Below are positions 1-9,163 of a DNA stretch of 63,466 nt, piece after piece. Location: the NCBI GenBank assembly GCA_964438735.1, contig CAYTLW010000034.1:1-63466 (forward strand), in the 5' to 3' direction. The stretch's first letter is position 1. Every line of letters starts with the position of its first letter. Origin of the DNA: CAYTLW01 sp964438735 (GTDB lineage: Bacteria > Myxococcota_A > UBA9042). Under the pieces are notes generated by a model. That model ran no database searches and was not told the origin of the DNA. It saw only the letters and a program-made list of their open reading frames with translations. The translations under genes and the position numbers were made by a program.

Positions 1-120
1 AGTACCGCCGCTGCATCCAGGAAACTGGGGAAGTACCTGCGGACCGTCGAACTAGCAGCCGGGTTGCCGATGGCGACGCGGCAATCGATACTCCGACCGA
101 CCTGAAGTCGGGGTGGCACC
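1..120. other. Left edge, upstream region of the cyclase gene
   Basis: No gene can be resolved here. Short open stretches run in from the window edge on the plus strand, one closing with a stop at 103-105, but they are too short to assign. A 5-bp inverted repeat (CCGAC and GTCGG, five-base loop) lies at 97-111, just upstream of the cyclase start, and a purine-rich GGGGTGG that can serve as ribosome binding site follows it. Confidence 0.3.
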
Positions 121-2226
121 ATGCAATTCAACAAGCGCCTGCTGATGATGCTGAGCGTCGGCGCGGGCGCATTCCTGCTGACGGTGGGCCTGACCCAGAC
201 CGAATTCTTCGAGGCGGTCGAGGCGCGCAGCCACGACGTGCGAGTTCGCAGCCTGCACGACCAGGCGCCCCCGCCCGAAGCGGTGCTGGTGCTGGTCGAT
301 GAGCACAGCCTGGAGTTCTTCAAGAATGAGTTCGACGTCCGCTGGCCGTTCAGCCGCGGCGCCTATTGCCCGGTGCTGCACTTCCTGAAGGCGTCAGGCG
401 CCAAGGCGGTCGCATTTGATATCCAGTTCTCGGAACCGGATCCCATGGGCGATGAGGAGTTCGCCGAGTGCATCAAGGCGGCCGGCTTCGTGGTGCTGGG
501 CTACCAATGCCACGCCCAGGGTGACGGCGCGCCGGCCCCACATGGCGTGGAGCTGGAAGGCGGCGCGGCACACGTCAAATCGGCGCCATGCACGCCCCTG
601 TTGCCCGTGGAACCCCTGCGCAGCGCTGCGGCGGGTTTCGCCGCGATCGATCCGACGCCGGACCCGGACGGTGTACTGCGCCGCGTGCGCCCCCTGGAGG
701 CCGGCAAGGCGGGCTTCCACGGCACCCTGGGCGTCGGCCTCTGGCTGGCAGCCAATCCCGACGCAAAGCTGCGCCATGACGGGGGCGCGGTCCACCTGGG
801 CGAGCGTCGGATTCCGGTGGACCACGACGGCGAGATGCTGGTTCGCTGGCGAGCGGTGGAGCCCCCCTTCCCGCGCCATTCGTTCTCGACGGTATTCGCC
901 AACGGCGTCCTGCTCGAAGAGGGCGGCAAGCCGCAGCTGCCACTGGATACCTTCGCTGGCAAGGCGGTCTTCATCGGCACCAGCGCCGCGGCCACCTACG
1001 AGTTCCGGGTCACCCCGGTGCGCGAGGCCGACTACGGCATCCACGTCCACGCATCGGTCTACGAGTCCATCGTCTCGGGCAAGGTCGGCCAGCGCGCCGC
1101 CCCCTGGCTCGACATGGCGCTGCTCTTCCTGCTGGTCTTCATGGTCGCGGGCGCCGCTGTCCTGCTGCCCACGGTGGGTCGACAGGCGATCCTGTCGATC
1201 GTGGTCTTCGGCGCCTACATGGCCGTCGCCGGCTGGCTCTTCCAGCGGTACGGCTACTGGCTCGACGTGGTGGCGCCGGCCGTGGGCATGTTCATGGCCT
1301 TCAGCGGCGCAAATGTGTTGAACTACTTTACAGAAGGCAAGGCAAAGGCACAAATCAGAAGCGCTTTCCAACACTATCTGGCGCCGGAAGTCATCGCCGA
1401 ATTGGTGGCCGATCCCTCGAAGCTGGCGCTGGGCGGCAAGCGGCTGGAGATCACCGCCTTCTTCTCCGACATCGCCGGCTTCACCACCTTCTCTGAGCAG
1501 CTGGAGCCGACCGCCCTGGTGGGTTTCCTCAACGAGTACCTCACCGCGTTGACCAACATCATCCTCGAGGAGGGGGGCACGGTCGACAAGTACGAGGGCG
1601 ACGCCATCATCGCCATGTTCGGCGCCCCGCTGGAGCACTCCGATCACGCCGTGCGCGCCGTCCGCTCCGCCCTGCGATGTCAGCAACGACTCGATGAATT
1701 GCGACCGGGTTGGCGGGCCCGCGGGCTGCCCGAGGTCAAGACCCGCATCGGGCTCAACTCCGGCCTCGCCGTGGTCGGCAATATGGGCTCCGAACAGCGC
1801 TTCGACTACACGATGATCGGCGACACCGTGAACCTGGCGGCGCGGCTCGAGGGCACCAACAAGGTCTATGACACCGTGCTCATGGTCGGCCAGGGCACCC
1901 ACGCGCTCTGCCACGAGTCGGTGCTCATGCGCGAGCTGGACTCGGTGCGCGTCAAGGGCAAGACGGAGCCCATCGCCGTGTACGAACCATTGGCCATGGT
2001 GGGCGCCGAAACGGCGCGTACCAACGCCCTGCAGACCGCCTACGAGGGCGCACTGGCTGCTTACCGACAGCGGGACTTCGCCGGCGCGCGAGCGAAACTG
2101 GACGAGCTGCTCGCCGAGTACCCCGACGATCCGCCCTCAGGCGTCTTGCTGAAGCGCATCACCTGGTTCGAGGAGAACCCACCGCCGCCGGAGTGGGACG
2201 GGGTTTTCGAGATGTTGACCAAGTAG
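121..2226 (+). CDS. CHASE2-domain class III adenylate/guanylate cyclase
   Basis: This membrane protein should make cyclic AMP (or cGMP) from the nucleoside triphosphate in response to a periplasmic signal. The 701 residues show an N-terminal membrane helix (about 8-26), an extracytoplasmic CHASE2 sensor (about 35-325), a cluster of three membrane helices (about 330-400) and a class III catalytic domain (about 440-620). The catalytic domain has the metal-binding Asp in FFSDIAGFT and in YEGDAIIAMFG, and the MIGDTVNLAARLE motif. The Lys in VDKYEGD favours ATP over GTP, which is an inference from the family. The last 70 residues are helical, possibly a single TPR-like unit. A GGGGTGG sequence precedes the ATG. 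A Na+/H+ exchanger with a cyclic-nucleotide-binding domain lies at 44394-47330, a possible but unproven target. Confidence 0.93.
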   Translation: MQFNKRLLMMLSVGAGAFLLTVGLTQTEFFEAVEARSHDVRVRSLHDQAPPPEAVLVLVDEHSLEFFKNEFDVRWPFSRGAYCPVLHFLKASGAKAVAFDIQFSEPDPMGDEEFAECIKAAGFVVLGYQCHAQGDGAPAPHGVELEGGAAHVKSAPCTPLLPVEPLRSAAAGFAAIDPTPDPDGVLRRVRPLEAGKAGFHGTLGVGLWLAANPDAKLRHDGGAVHLGERRIPVDHDGEMLVRWRAVEPPFPRHSFSTVFANGVLLEEGGKPQLPLDTFAGKAVFIGTSAAATYEFRVTPVREADYGIHVHASVYESIVSGKVGQRAAPWLDMALLFLLVFMVAGAAVLLPTVGRQAILSIVVFGAYMAVAGWLFQRYGYWLDVVAPAVGMFMAFSGANVLNYFTEGKAKAQIRSAFQHYLAPEVIAELVADPSKLALGGKRLEITAFFSDIAGFTTFSEQLEPTALVGFLNEYLTALTNIILEEGGTVDKYEGDAIIAMFGAPLEHSDHAVRAVRSALRCQQRLDELRPGWRARGLPEVKTRIGLNSGLAVVGNMGSEQRFDYTMIGDTVNLAARLEGTNKVYDTVLMVGQGTHALCHESVLMRELDSVRVKGKTEPIAVYEPLAMVGAETARTNALQTAYEGALAAYRQRDFAGARAKLDELLAEYPDDPPSGVLLKRITWFEENPPPPEWDGVFEMLTK

Positions 2227-2250
2227 TCGACTGCACAGCGCCGCGACTAC
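2223..2250. other. Inverted repeat at the 3' end of the cyclase gene
   Basis: GTAGTCG at 2223-2229 and CGACTAC at 2244-2250 form a perfect 7-bp stem with a 14-base loop, beginning in the cyclase stop codon. No T-run follows, so it is not a classical intrinsic terminator. It could stabilise the 3' end of the transcript. Confidence 0.35.
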
Positions 2251-2275
2251 GACACCACGATGCCGCACGCGGGCT

Positions 2276-2304
2276 TTGAATCGATAGCCGGCAGGGTCTA
2301 GTAT
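2276..2304 (+). promoter_or_regulatory. Candidate sigma-70-type promoter for the SH3/M48 genes
   Basis: TTGAAT (2276-2281) and TAGTAT (2299-2304) are separated by exactly 17 bases, a good match in spacing to a housekeeping promoter. The start codon of the next gene lies 30 bases downstream, with GGGGAGG as ribosome binding site in between. This is pattern recognition only. Confidence 0.4.
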
Positions 2305-2334
2305 GCGACTGGCGCACCGACCGGGGAGGCCTCG

Positions 2335-2880
2335 ATGAGCAGAAGCAAGGCGATCGCATGCACATTGGCGCTGGCTATGGCGCTGCTGGCCGCCTCGTCG
2401 GCGTATGCCCGCACCGTGTACGTCAAGTCGCGCTTCGCGAAGCTCTATGACGGCACCGGATTCAAGGCCAAACCCATCGCCATGCTCAAAACCAATACAG
2501 AGCTCCAGGTGTTGGGCCAGAAGAAGAACCTGCTGAACGTCAAGCTCAAGGATGGCCGACAAGGCTGGGTGCCCAAGACGTGGGTCGGCTCAAGCAAGCG
2601 GAGCAAGTCGTCTTGGCTGTCGTCCATGGGCAAGGCGGCCCGAGGAGGCGACGGCAAGGACGTGTCCTACACCGCCGGCGCTCGCGGGCTATCGGCCGAA
2701 GCGGAGACCTTCGCCGCCAATCGACCCGGCGCCAAAGAGGCCGCTGAGCACGTCAAACGCATGGAGAAGATCAAGATCTCCGACAAGGCGCTGGCTGCAT
2801 TCCTCGATGCGGGCGGACTTGGCGATCGGCGATTCTTCAGCGGACCGGCCGACGCGACGGTCAAGGCGGGGGCCAGATGA
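2335..2880 (+). CDS. Exported SH3-domain protein
   Basis: A 181-residue protein with a cleavable-looking signal peptide (residues 1-25, ending around SSAYA) followed by a bacterial SH3 (SH3b) domain at about 27-85. The domain shows the usual pattern VYVKSRFAKLYDG, TELQVLGQK and GRQGWVPKTWV. Such domains bind cell-wall peptides or proteins in the periplasm. The rest is helical and contains EAETFAANRPGA, a pattern seen in proteins paired with M48 peptidases. The gene overlaps the following M48 protease gene by 4 bp (ATGA), so the two are translationally coupled and probably act together in the envelope. The precise role is unknown. Confidence 0.85.
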   Translation: MSRSKAIACTLALAMALLAASSAYARTVYVKSRFAKLYDGTGFKAKPIAMLKTNTELQVLGQKKNLLNVKLKDGRQGWVPKTWVGSSKRSKSSWLSSMGKAARGGDGKDVSYTAGARGLSAEAETFAANRPGAKEAAEHVKRMEKIKISDKALAAFLDAGGLGDRRFFSGPADATVKAGAR

Positions 2881-3761
2881 TGCGGAGGCACCGGCTACTC
2901 GTCGGTCTCATCGTCCTGGGCCTGACCGGCGGCTGCGGCGCGATCCTGGACAATATTGCCGACCGTTCGGCGCTGGGTGCGCTGGCCACGGGCAGCGCGC
3001 GGGCGGCGGGCTCACAGCTTCCCATCGGCGTCGAAGAGGAGCGCTCATATGGCGGCGCCATCGCGGTGATGGTGGTGCAGAAATACGGCGGCGTGGTGGA
3101 AGACGAAGCGCTGTTGAACTACGTCAACCTGGTCGGAAACGCCGTCGCGTCGGTCTCCGAGCGACCGGATCTGCAATATCATTTCGCCGTCCTGGACAGT
3201 GACCAGGTCAACGCCATGGCCGCGCCGGGTGGCTACATCTTCATCACCCGTGGCGCGCTGATGAAGATGAAATCCGAGGCCGAGCTGGCCGGTGTGCTGG
3301 CTCACGAGGTGGGACACGTCACGGCCAGACACGCGCTCAAGATCATCCAGAACCTGAAGTCAGCCAGCGCCGCGACCCGGGCCGCCGCTTCGGCGTGGAA
3401 GGACGCCGCCGCGTTTTCGGCGGTGGTCGATCGCTTCATCGCGGACTTCCTGGAGAAGGGCCTGCCCAAGGATACCGAGTACGAGGCCGACCTGATCGGC
3501 ACCCGTTTGCTCGCCCGGGTCGGCTATCGGCCCGACGGTCTGCGGGACTTCCTCAAGACCATGGAGGCCACGCACGCCAAGACGCCCAAGTCCAAGTTCT
3601 CCGAGACCCACCCCGAGACGGGGGAGCGGGTCGCGCGGCTGAACAAGGCCCTGGCCGCCCTGGCCCCCCTGCAGGGACCACGCAATACCAAGCGCTTCGC
3701 CGCCCACATCGGCTCAACAAAGACGAATCCCGCAGCGGCCGAGCCGACCCGGCGGCGCTGA
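2877..3761 (+). CDS. M48-family zinc metalloprotease, lipoprotein
   Basis: A 294-residue membrane-anchored peptidase. The N terminus carries a lipobox (LTGGC, Cys about 19), so it is probably lipidated and faces the periplasm. The zinc site is complete: HEVGH supplies two His and the catalytic Glu, and YEADLIG supplies the third ligand downstream, as in BepA/Oma1/LoiP-type M48 enzymes. The GGYIFITRGAL segment before the motif is typical of the family. The known role of relatives is quality control of outer-membrane assembly or general periplasmic proteolysis. Translation is coupled to the SH3 protein by an ATGA overlap. The SH3 domain may serve as a targeting partner, which is inference. Confidence 0.92.
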   Translation: MMRRHRLLVGLIVLGLTGGCGAILDNIADRSALGALATGSARAAGSQLPIGVEEERSYGGAIAVMVVQKYGGVVEDEALLNYVNLVGNAVASVSERPDLQYHFAVLDSDQVNAMAAPGGYIFITRGALMKMKSEAELAGVLAHEVGHVTARHALKIIQNLKSASAATRAAASAWKDAAAFSAVVDRFIADFLEKGLPKDTEYEADLIGTRLLARVGYRPDGLRDFLKTMEATHAKTPKSKFSETHPETGERVARLNKALAALAPLQGPRNTKRFAAHIGSTKTNPAAAEPTRRR

Positions 3762-3780
3762 CCATCGACGGAGGCAGCCC

Positions 3781-6036
3781 ATGGGGTCCCCCGGCCCGAT
3801 CTTCCGACCGCTGTTGCTCGCCTTGATCCTGGTCGCGGGCGGTGCTTGCGGTGATGACCTGGTCTGCGGGGATGGCACCCGGGCCGAAGGCGACGAGTGC
3901 GTGCCCGACCTGACGGGGGATTGGGATGTGACCAAACCCGCCGTCTCGCTGCTCGAGGTGGCACACCTGCATATCGCCGAGGAGGGCGTGCGGCCCATCT
4001 ACCTGCGCCATCCGGTACACCTGCAGGTGGGCATCGACGTGGTCGGCGAGCCCTTCACCACCGACCTCGTGTTGGGCCTGCGCAGCAAGGATGGCAAGAA
4101 GGCCTGCATCGCCGGGCACGCCGAGTTGACGCACAAGGGACGAAAGGAAGCCGAGGGCGACAAGACCCCCGCCACCTCCATCCGCCTCGATGTGGACGCC
4201 CGGGTCTACGTACAGCCCTTCTGCAAGAAACTGGTCGGCAGCAAGGGCGTTCGCGCCTGGCTGGCTATCGATCCCTTCGGACTGCTGCGCATCAAGGGCC
4301 GGAAGCTGCCGACCATCGGTTCGGGAGAGGTGGACATGGCGGCGTTCATCGGCGCCTCGACCGCCGACCTGTCGGGCTGTAAATCGCCCGAGATCACCGG
4401 GCATCCCGACTCCTGCACCACCAGCCTGGAGGTCGCCGATACGCCGGGGCCGGACCTGCAAGTACTCGACGTGGACCTGTCGTCATCGGTGGTCCTGGCC
4501 ACCGAGTCGACCCTGACGGTGCCCGATCTCTACGCCAATACACAGGTCATTCTGTACGGCGACGATGGCAGCAAGAAGCTCTTTGACGTGAAGAAGCCGC
4601 TGGATATCGGCTTCCGAATCCGGCCGGAGATCGACCCCATCGACCTGCCCAAGGGCGCCAGCGTGGCGGATTTCGACTGGCAGAGGGTCGACGTGAAGAA
4701 GTCCTTCATCGACAAGGAAGGCAAGATCACCAGGCAGGACTTGCGGGCGAACTTCCTCTCATCGCTCGAAGTTGCGTCTCAGAAGATGACCGACTCGGCG
4801 CTGCAATTCGGCCAGGAGCTGCGCGACCTGATGAACCACGGCAAGTGGGCGAAGTTCTCCAAGTACCAGCTGCTGGCCTGCGTGGAGCCGGACTTCGACG
4901 AGGCGATCGCCACCGGGTTCAACCACGCCAACAACTGCGCGCTGACGACCCTGGTACTGGCCCGTCACGGCCAGCCGGATGGCAGCCCTCTCGGCGGCCA
5001 CGAGAAGATCACGGTCAAGGAGGCCGAGTACGAGTCGGCGGCCGACCCCAAGGACCCCAAGAATACCTGCGGCGCTGAACCCGAGTATCGGCCCGAGTGC
5101 ACCTGGCTGGGCCAACACCTCGAAGAGACGTACTGCTACGAGGTGCCCAAGTACAAGATCACACCCCTGGTCGACGAGGATAAGTGCCACTGCTGCTACC
5201 CACCCAGCGCGTTCAGCACCCAGACCGTGCTGCAGCACGCGCCGTCTTTGCGCGGTGGCTTCGGCGATGACGAGACCGTATCGCTGCGCAGCGGCATCTG
5301 GTTCGACGTCAACATCAAGAAGACCAGCATGTTCGACGGCAAGCCCTCCAGCATGGGCCAGGACCTGGGCACCGATGTGAGAATGAGGGGCTGGTGGGAC
5401 GTGGAGATCGCCTACGTCGGCGCACCGGCGCAGATTGGCCTGCAGCCCGGCTTGGAGACCTATTGGTGGCCCGAACTGCGCCTGTTCGGCTTCGCCCTGT
5501 ACAGCCTGAAGGTGGTGCCCGAGGGGCTCGAGTGGAAGCTGCCGGTGATCCCGGAGAAGAAGTGGAATCGCGACTTCTGCCAGGTGTTCTGCGCCACCTT
5601 CGCCTGCTTCGAGTGTTGCGCCGGATTCGGCGGTTCGGTGGGCGTGGACATCAAGGCGGCGATCGACGAACCGGGCAAGAAGATCGCCGGCACCATCGAG
5701 CCCTTCATGGACGTCAACGCCCTGGGGTCGGCCGGCCTGCATCTGGGCGTGGGCGTGGTCGGTCTGGAGCTGGTCTTCCAGCCGCTGATCGGCTTCCACC
5801 TGCCCTTTGAGACCAACCTCACGTTGATCATCGAGAGCGTCTCCGACCCGGTGAAGATCGCTGTGCAGGCCAACCTGTCGGTGAACTTCCTGCTCAAACT
5901 GCTGGCCGGCAAGGTCAACGGCTTCTTCAAGCCGGCGATCGGCGACAAGGTGGCGCTGACCCTGTACGAGTGGGAGCCCCTGGAGTACTGGTACGAACTC
6001 TGGGGGACTCAGCACGAGTGGAAGCTCGAACTCTAG
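3781..6036 (+). CDS. Large secreted lipoprotein of unknown function
   Basis: A 751-residue protein that I do not recognise. It starts with a lipoprotein signal (LLALILVAGGACGDD, lipobox Cys about 24). The sequence after it contains DLTGDWDVT, then several beta-rich stretches with alternating hydrophobic residues. Cysteines are frequent, including a CHCC cluster near residue 465 and a Cys-rich stretch near 600-620 (CQVFCATFACFECC), which suggests disulfides outside the cytoplasm. The C-terminal 150 residues are rich in Gly and hydrophobic residues and could be a beta-sheet domain. It follows the M48 gene after 19 bases and overlaps the next gene, so it is probably part of one envelope operon. 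Confidence 0.8.
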   Translation: MGSPGPIFRPLLLALILVAGGACGDDLVCGDGTRAEGDECVPDLTGDWDVTKPAVSLLEVAHLHIAEEGVRPIYLRHPVHLQVGIDVVGEPFTTDLVLGLRSKDGKKACIAGHAELTHKGRKEAEGDKTPATSIRLDVDARVYVQPFCKKLVGSKGVRAWLAIDPFGLLRIKGRKLPTIGSGEVDMAAFIGASTADLSGCKSPEITGHPDSCTTSLEVADTPGPDLQVLDVDLSSSVVLATESTLTVPDLYANTQVILYGDDGSKKLFDVKKPLDIGFRIRPEIDPIDLPKGASVADFDWQRVDVKKSFIDKEGKITRQDLRANFLSSLEVASQKMTDSALQFGQELRDLMNHGKWAKFSKYQLLACVEPDFDEAIATGFNHANNCALTTLVLARHGQPDGSPLGGHEKITVKEAEYESAADPKDPKNTCGAEPEYRPECTWLGQHLEETYCYEVPKYKITPLVDEDKCHCCYPPSAFSTQTVLQHAPSLRGGFGDDETVSLRSGIWFDVNIKKTSMFDGKPSSMGQDLGTDVRMRGWWDVEIAYVGAPAQIGLQPGLETYWWPELRLFGFALYSLKVVPEGLEWKLPVIPEKKWNRDFCQVFCATFACFECCAGFGGSVGVDIKAAIDEPGKKIAGTIEPFMDVNALGSAGLHLGVGVVGLELVFQPLIGFHLPFETNLTLIIESVSDPVKIAVQANLSVNFLLKLLAGKVNGFFKPAIGDKVALTLYEWEPLEYWYELWGTQHEWKLEL

Positions 6037-7901
6037 TCGTCGGCGGCCTCGGCATCGCGCTGGCGGTCAGCGGACTGTGGCTGGCCTGGCCGGCTCCTTC
6101 GCCCCAATTGCCTGCGCCCGCGCCCACGACCACGTCGCCGCCCGCCCGCACCGCTTGCGACTGGTCCGCGGGTCAGCGGTTCGCATTCCGCGTCGAGAGT
6201 CGCGATCGCTGGTCGGTGGACCTGGCGGCCATGATGGGGCGGTCCTTGCCGGGCGCCTCGGCCGGCGCGGCGGCGCAGCAGGTCGACGTGGGCGTGTCGT
6301 ATGAATTCCACGCCCGCGTGCTGGAGGTGGCCGGCGGGCAGGCCATTGTCGGCGCGATTCTGCGCGATGTGCGCGCCGGTGAGACGGCCACGGGCCGGCT
6401 CGCGGATGGTCCACACAAGCCGATGCTGCTGGCCCTGGACGGGCGTTGTTCGGTGATTCGATTCGCTCGCCACCGGGACACGGCCGCAGAGCACGGGCGC
6501 CTGCAGCAGGCCGCGGCGCTCGGCCTCTCCTTCCGACTGCCACAAGAGGAGCAAGGGGCACGCTACGAGGTCGAGGAGAAGACGGGGCTCGGCTCTTGTC
6601 GGGTCCGATACGGCCTCGTCGACCACCCGGTCGAGGGTGCATTGCTCTTCAAACGTCCGCTGGCCTGCGGCGCTGTGGGCCGACGCCGGGTTCAGATCCG
6701 CGGCGGCCGCACGCGGGTGGTGCTGGGGCCGGGGCCGTGGTTTGTGCGCCAGGACGCGTCGCTTCGATTCTCCATCGGCGCCTCTGGCCCCGGCGCCGTG
6801 GGCGAGTCGACGGCGTCCGTCGAGACGATCACCGCCCGTCCCGACGCCCTGCCCGCCCGATGGGAGCGCGGCGAATACCGCTGGGGCTGGCTCGAGACGA
6901 CGGCCGGTCCGGTCAAGAACCAGCGCAAATGGCCAGGCCTGGCGGGCATGAGCACGGACCAGGCGCTGGCCGAGATGGCCCGCCTGCTGGACGATGAAGG
7001 CAGCGGACCCGGGGCCGGCTGGCGCTTCATGGCTGCGTGGCTGCGTGCCAACCCGGACGGTGCGCACGCCGTGGTGGCGGCCATCGCCAGGGGTCGGATC
7101 GACCCGGCCCATCGGGCGGACGTCTTCCTGGCGCTGATGAACGCCGGCACGCCGGCCAGTCGGGATGCGTTGATCGCCGCGTTGCACGACGACGCCTTGA
7201 CGGCCGCGGATCGGGCGCGGGCGGCGACCGCGCTGTCGGGCAGCGAGGCAGCCGACCTCGCCGCGTTCGAGGCCTTGAGGTCGCGTGTCGGGGCGCGAGC
7301 CGAAGATGATCCAGTCGACCTGGTGGGCAACTCGGCCATGCTCGGCCTGGGCATCCTCAGCGCCCGGCAGCGAGTGGACGCGCCCGAGCTGGGCGAGGCG
7401 GTGCGCGACGAGCTGCGGCGGCGACTGGACGGAGCGCACCGTCACGATGCGCTTGCGGCCATCGGCAACAGCGGCGACGAGCTGCTGTGGCCAGATGTGC
7501 AGGCGCAGTCCGGCGACGCCGACGTGACCGTTCGCATGGCCGCCGCCGGCGCCCTGCGACGGATGCCGCCGGCGACCACGGCGGCTGGATTTGTCGGCTG
7601 GCTGGCCAGACGAGACGACCCCGCCGTGCTGCGACGCCTGGTGGAGGGCTACGACCTGTCGTTGGTGGCGGCGGGTGAAGCCGCGCCCAACGGTGTGATT
7701 GAGGCCACCGCCGCCAAGCTGCACAAGACGGCCGACGACCGCCTGCGTCAGGCGTTGATCCGCCTGCTGGGCGGCCTGGCAGCCGACCATCCGACAGCCC
7801 GGGGCGCGCTCGTGACCGCCTTCCGGCGCGAGTGGAACCCCACCAACAAGCAGCTGATCGGTGTCTATGTGGACGCCGACACGCTGACGAAGGGACCATG
7901 A
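6018..7901 (+). CDS. Membrane-anchored protein with HEAT-like repeats
   Basis: A 627-residue protein from a GTG start that overlaps the upstream stop by 19 bases. An in-frame GTG at 5970 would add 16 residues that look like read-through of the upstream gene. A GGGGA precedes the chosen start. Residues 5-25 form a signal anchor (LVVGGLGIALAVSGLWLAW), followed by a Pro/Thr linker. Residues about 45-290 are beta-rich. The second half (about 350-600) is a chain of Ala/Leu/Asp/Arg-rich helices in HEAT-repeat style, for example VRMAAAGALRRM. The layout of a beta-rich front and helical repeats resembles the lipid-transport module of vitellogenin-like bacterial proteins, but I claim this only as resemblance. 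The last codon overlaps the next gene (ATGA). Confidence 0.75.
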   Translation: MEARTLVVGGLGIALAVSGLWLAWPAPSPQLPAPAPTTTSPPARTACDWSAGQRFAFRVESRDRWSVDLAAMMGRSLPGASAGAAAQQVDVGVSYEFHARVLEVAGGQAIVGAILRDVRAGETATGRLADGPHKPMLLALDGRCSVIRFARHRDTAAEHGRLQQAAALGLSFRLPQEEQGARYEVEEKTGLGSCRVRYGLVDHPVEGALLFKRPLACGAVGRRRVQIRGGRTRVVLGPGPWFVRQDASLRFSIGASGPGAVGESTASVETITARPDALPARWERGEYRWGWLETTAGPVKNQRKWPGLAGMSTDQALAEMARLLDDEGSGPGAGWRFMAAWLRANPDGAHAVVAAIARGRIDPAHRADVFLALMNAGTPASRDALIAALHDDALTAADRARAATALSGSEAADLAAFEALRSRVGARAEDDPVDLVGNSAMLGLGILSARQRVDAPELGEAVRDELRRRLDGAHRHDALAAIGNSGDELLWPDVQAQSGDADVTVRMAAAGALRRMPPATTAAGFVGWLARRDDPAVLRRLVEGYDLSLVAAGEAAPNGVIEATAAKLHKTADDRLRQALIRLLGGLAADHPTARGALVTAFRREWNPTNKQLIGVYVDADTLTKGP

Positions 7902-9151
7902 AGCCGGCCCGAATCGTCGCGAGACCCTGGCTGCTGGCCTTGAACGGGCTGCTGACCGTGACCGGGCTGTTGGCCCTGACCGGGCTGCTGGCGACGATGT
8001 CGTGCACCGACCAGGTCTCGGAGCCGCCCACCCCTGAAGTGCCCGATTTCTCCTGGCGGGACCTGGGCACCTGGACCGTGGATCAGTGGGCCAAGACCGA
8101 GGTCATCACGGTACAGGTGCCGGATGACCAGCGCTTTGTCGCCATAAGGGTGCACGCCGCGCCCAAGCCGACCGCCGGCAGCGTCTGCTACCAGCTCGAC
8201 AAGGTGCAGACCGGCGACGGTCGGCAATGGGTGGCCAACAGCCGCCAGACCCGGGACTGGGGCCAGGCCTGCCGCCAGTGTACGCAGCGGGTGATGCCTG
8301 GCCGTGGCTACGGCTACTTCGTGTTTCCCAACGACGGCCAACCGCTGGGCAATCCAGGCACGATTCGCTTGCGGGTGGTCTTGCGCGATTGCCTCAGCGG
8401 ACTGGCAGCGGATCGAGGCGGCAACCCGGACCTGCCGGACGCAGTGCTGGTCGAGATGGCGACGGAGCCGGCGTCGCCAGACTTCATGACGGGTCGTTTG
8501 CAGGTGCGCATCGCTCTGGCCGGGGCGTATGGGTCCAGGCTGGCCGGGTTGCGGGGACCGTCGGGCTGGAAGCACTCGCTGACGTGGCTTCGCGCTCGAT
8601 TGGCCAGCGCGGGCATTTCGGTACAAATCGATCGCGTCGTCACGTTGCAGGCTCCCGGGACGAAATCGGGTGCCCTGCAGGTCGGCACGGCATCGGGCGC
8701 GGACGGAAGCCTCGACACGGTCTTCGCCCACGCCATGAAGGACTTGTGGGAGCCGGGCGAAGGCACACGCTGGATGCCTGTGATCCTGACCGAGTGCCTG
8801 ATGTTGAACAAAGCGGGCGCCGACCCGACCCCAATGGCGGGCCTCACCCCGCGCATTCCCGGGGGCGCGCCGCTGGGGATCGGCGCCGGCGGCATCTTTC
8901 TGGCGACGTCATTGTGCGACAATCCACTGGCGCCCGGTCCGGACGCCGTGGAGTATGTGTTCACTCACGAAATCGGCCACTACCTCGGCCTGTACCACAG
9001 CGACAGCGAGTGGGGGGGGCATCGGCGCGCCGGTGACGGCACCGACCTGATGGTCACGACTCCAGGCGCCGCGCTGCCTGTTGAGGCCAGCTTCACATCG
9101 GCGCAGATCGCGGTGATTCGCGCCCACCCCGACGTGATCTTCGACCCTTGA
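7898..9151 (+). CDS. Lipoprotein zinc metalloprotease (zincin, M43/M12-like)
   Basis: A 417-residue protein. The start is the ATG overlapping the previous stop (ATGA). Upstream in-frame codons lie inside the preceding gene. The signal peptide contains a threefold GLLxxT repeat and ends in a lipobox (ATMSC). The catalytic region near residues 355-375 reads THEIGHYLGLYH, an extended HExxHxxGxxH zinc motif typical of metzincins. A Met near the end (DLMVTTPG) could be the Met-turn, in a position like that of pappalysins. The N-terminal half is beta-rich with Cys pairs (CYQ, CRQC). The ATGA coupling to the HEAT-repeat protein suggests the two are made together. Substrate is unknown. Confidence 0.85.
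   Translation: MKPARIVARPWLLALNGLLTVTGLLALTGLLATMSCTDQVSEPPTPEVPDFSWRDLGTWTVDQWAKTEVITVQVPDDQRFVAIRVHAAPKPTAGSVCYQLDKVQTGDGRQWVANSRQTRDWGQACRQCTQRVMPGRGYGYFVFPNDGQPLGNPGTIRLRVVLRDCLSGLAADRGGNPDLPDAVLVEMATEPASPDFMTGRLQVRIALAGAYGSRLAGLRGPSGWKHSLTWLRARLASAGISVQIDRVVTLQAPGTKSGALQVGTASGADGSLDTVFAHAMKDLWEPGEGTRWMPVILTECLMLNKAGADPTPMAGLTPRIPGGAPLGIGAGGIFLATSLCDNPLAPGPDAVEYVFTHEIGHYLGLYHSDSEWGGHRRAGDGTDLMVTTPGAALPVEASFTSAQIAVIRAHPDVIFDP
7946..7999 (+). repeat. Three 18-bp tandem units inside a signal peptide
   Basis: Three consecutive, slightly diverged 18-bp units (each starting GGGCTG) encode GLLTVT, GLLALT and GLLATM in the hydrophobic core of the lipoprotein signal of the zincin. The third unit runs to the lipobox. 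Confidence 0.8.
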
Positions 9152-9163
9152 GTGTCAAACGTT

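Noticed and set aside
394..1914. A 506-codon minus-strand frame opposite the cyclase
   Set aside because: The composition is that of an antisense shadow (His, Gly, Arg, Gln) and the plus strand has a full cyclase.
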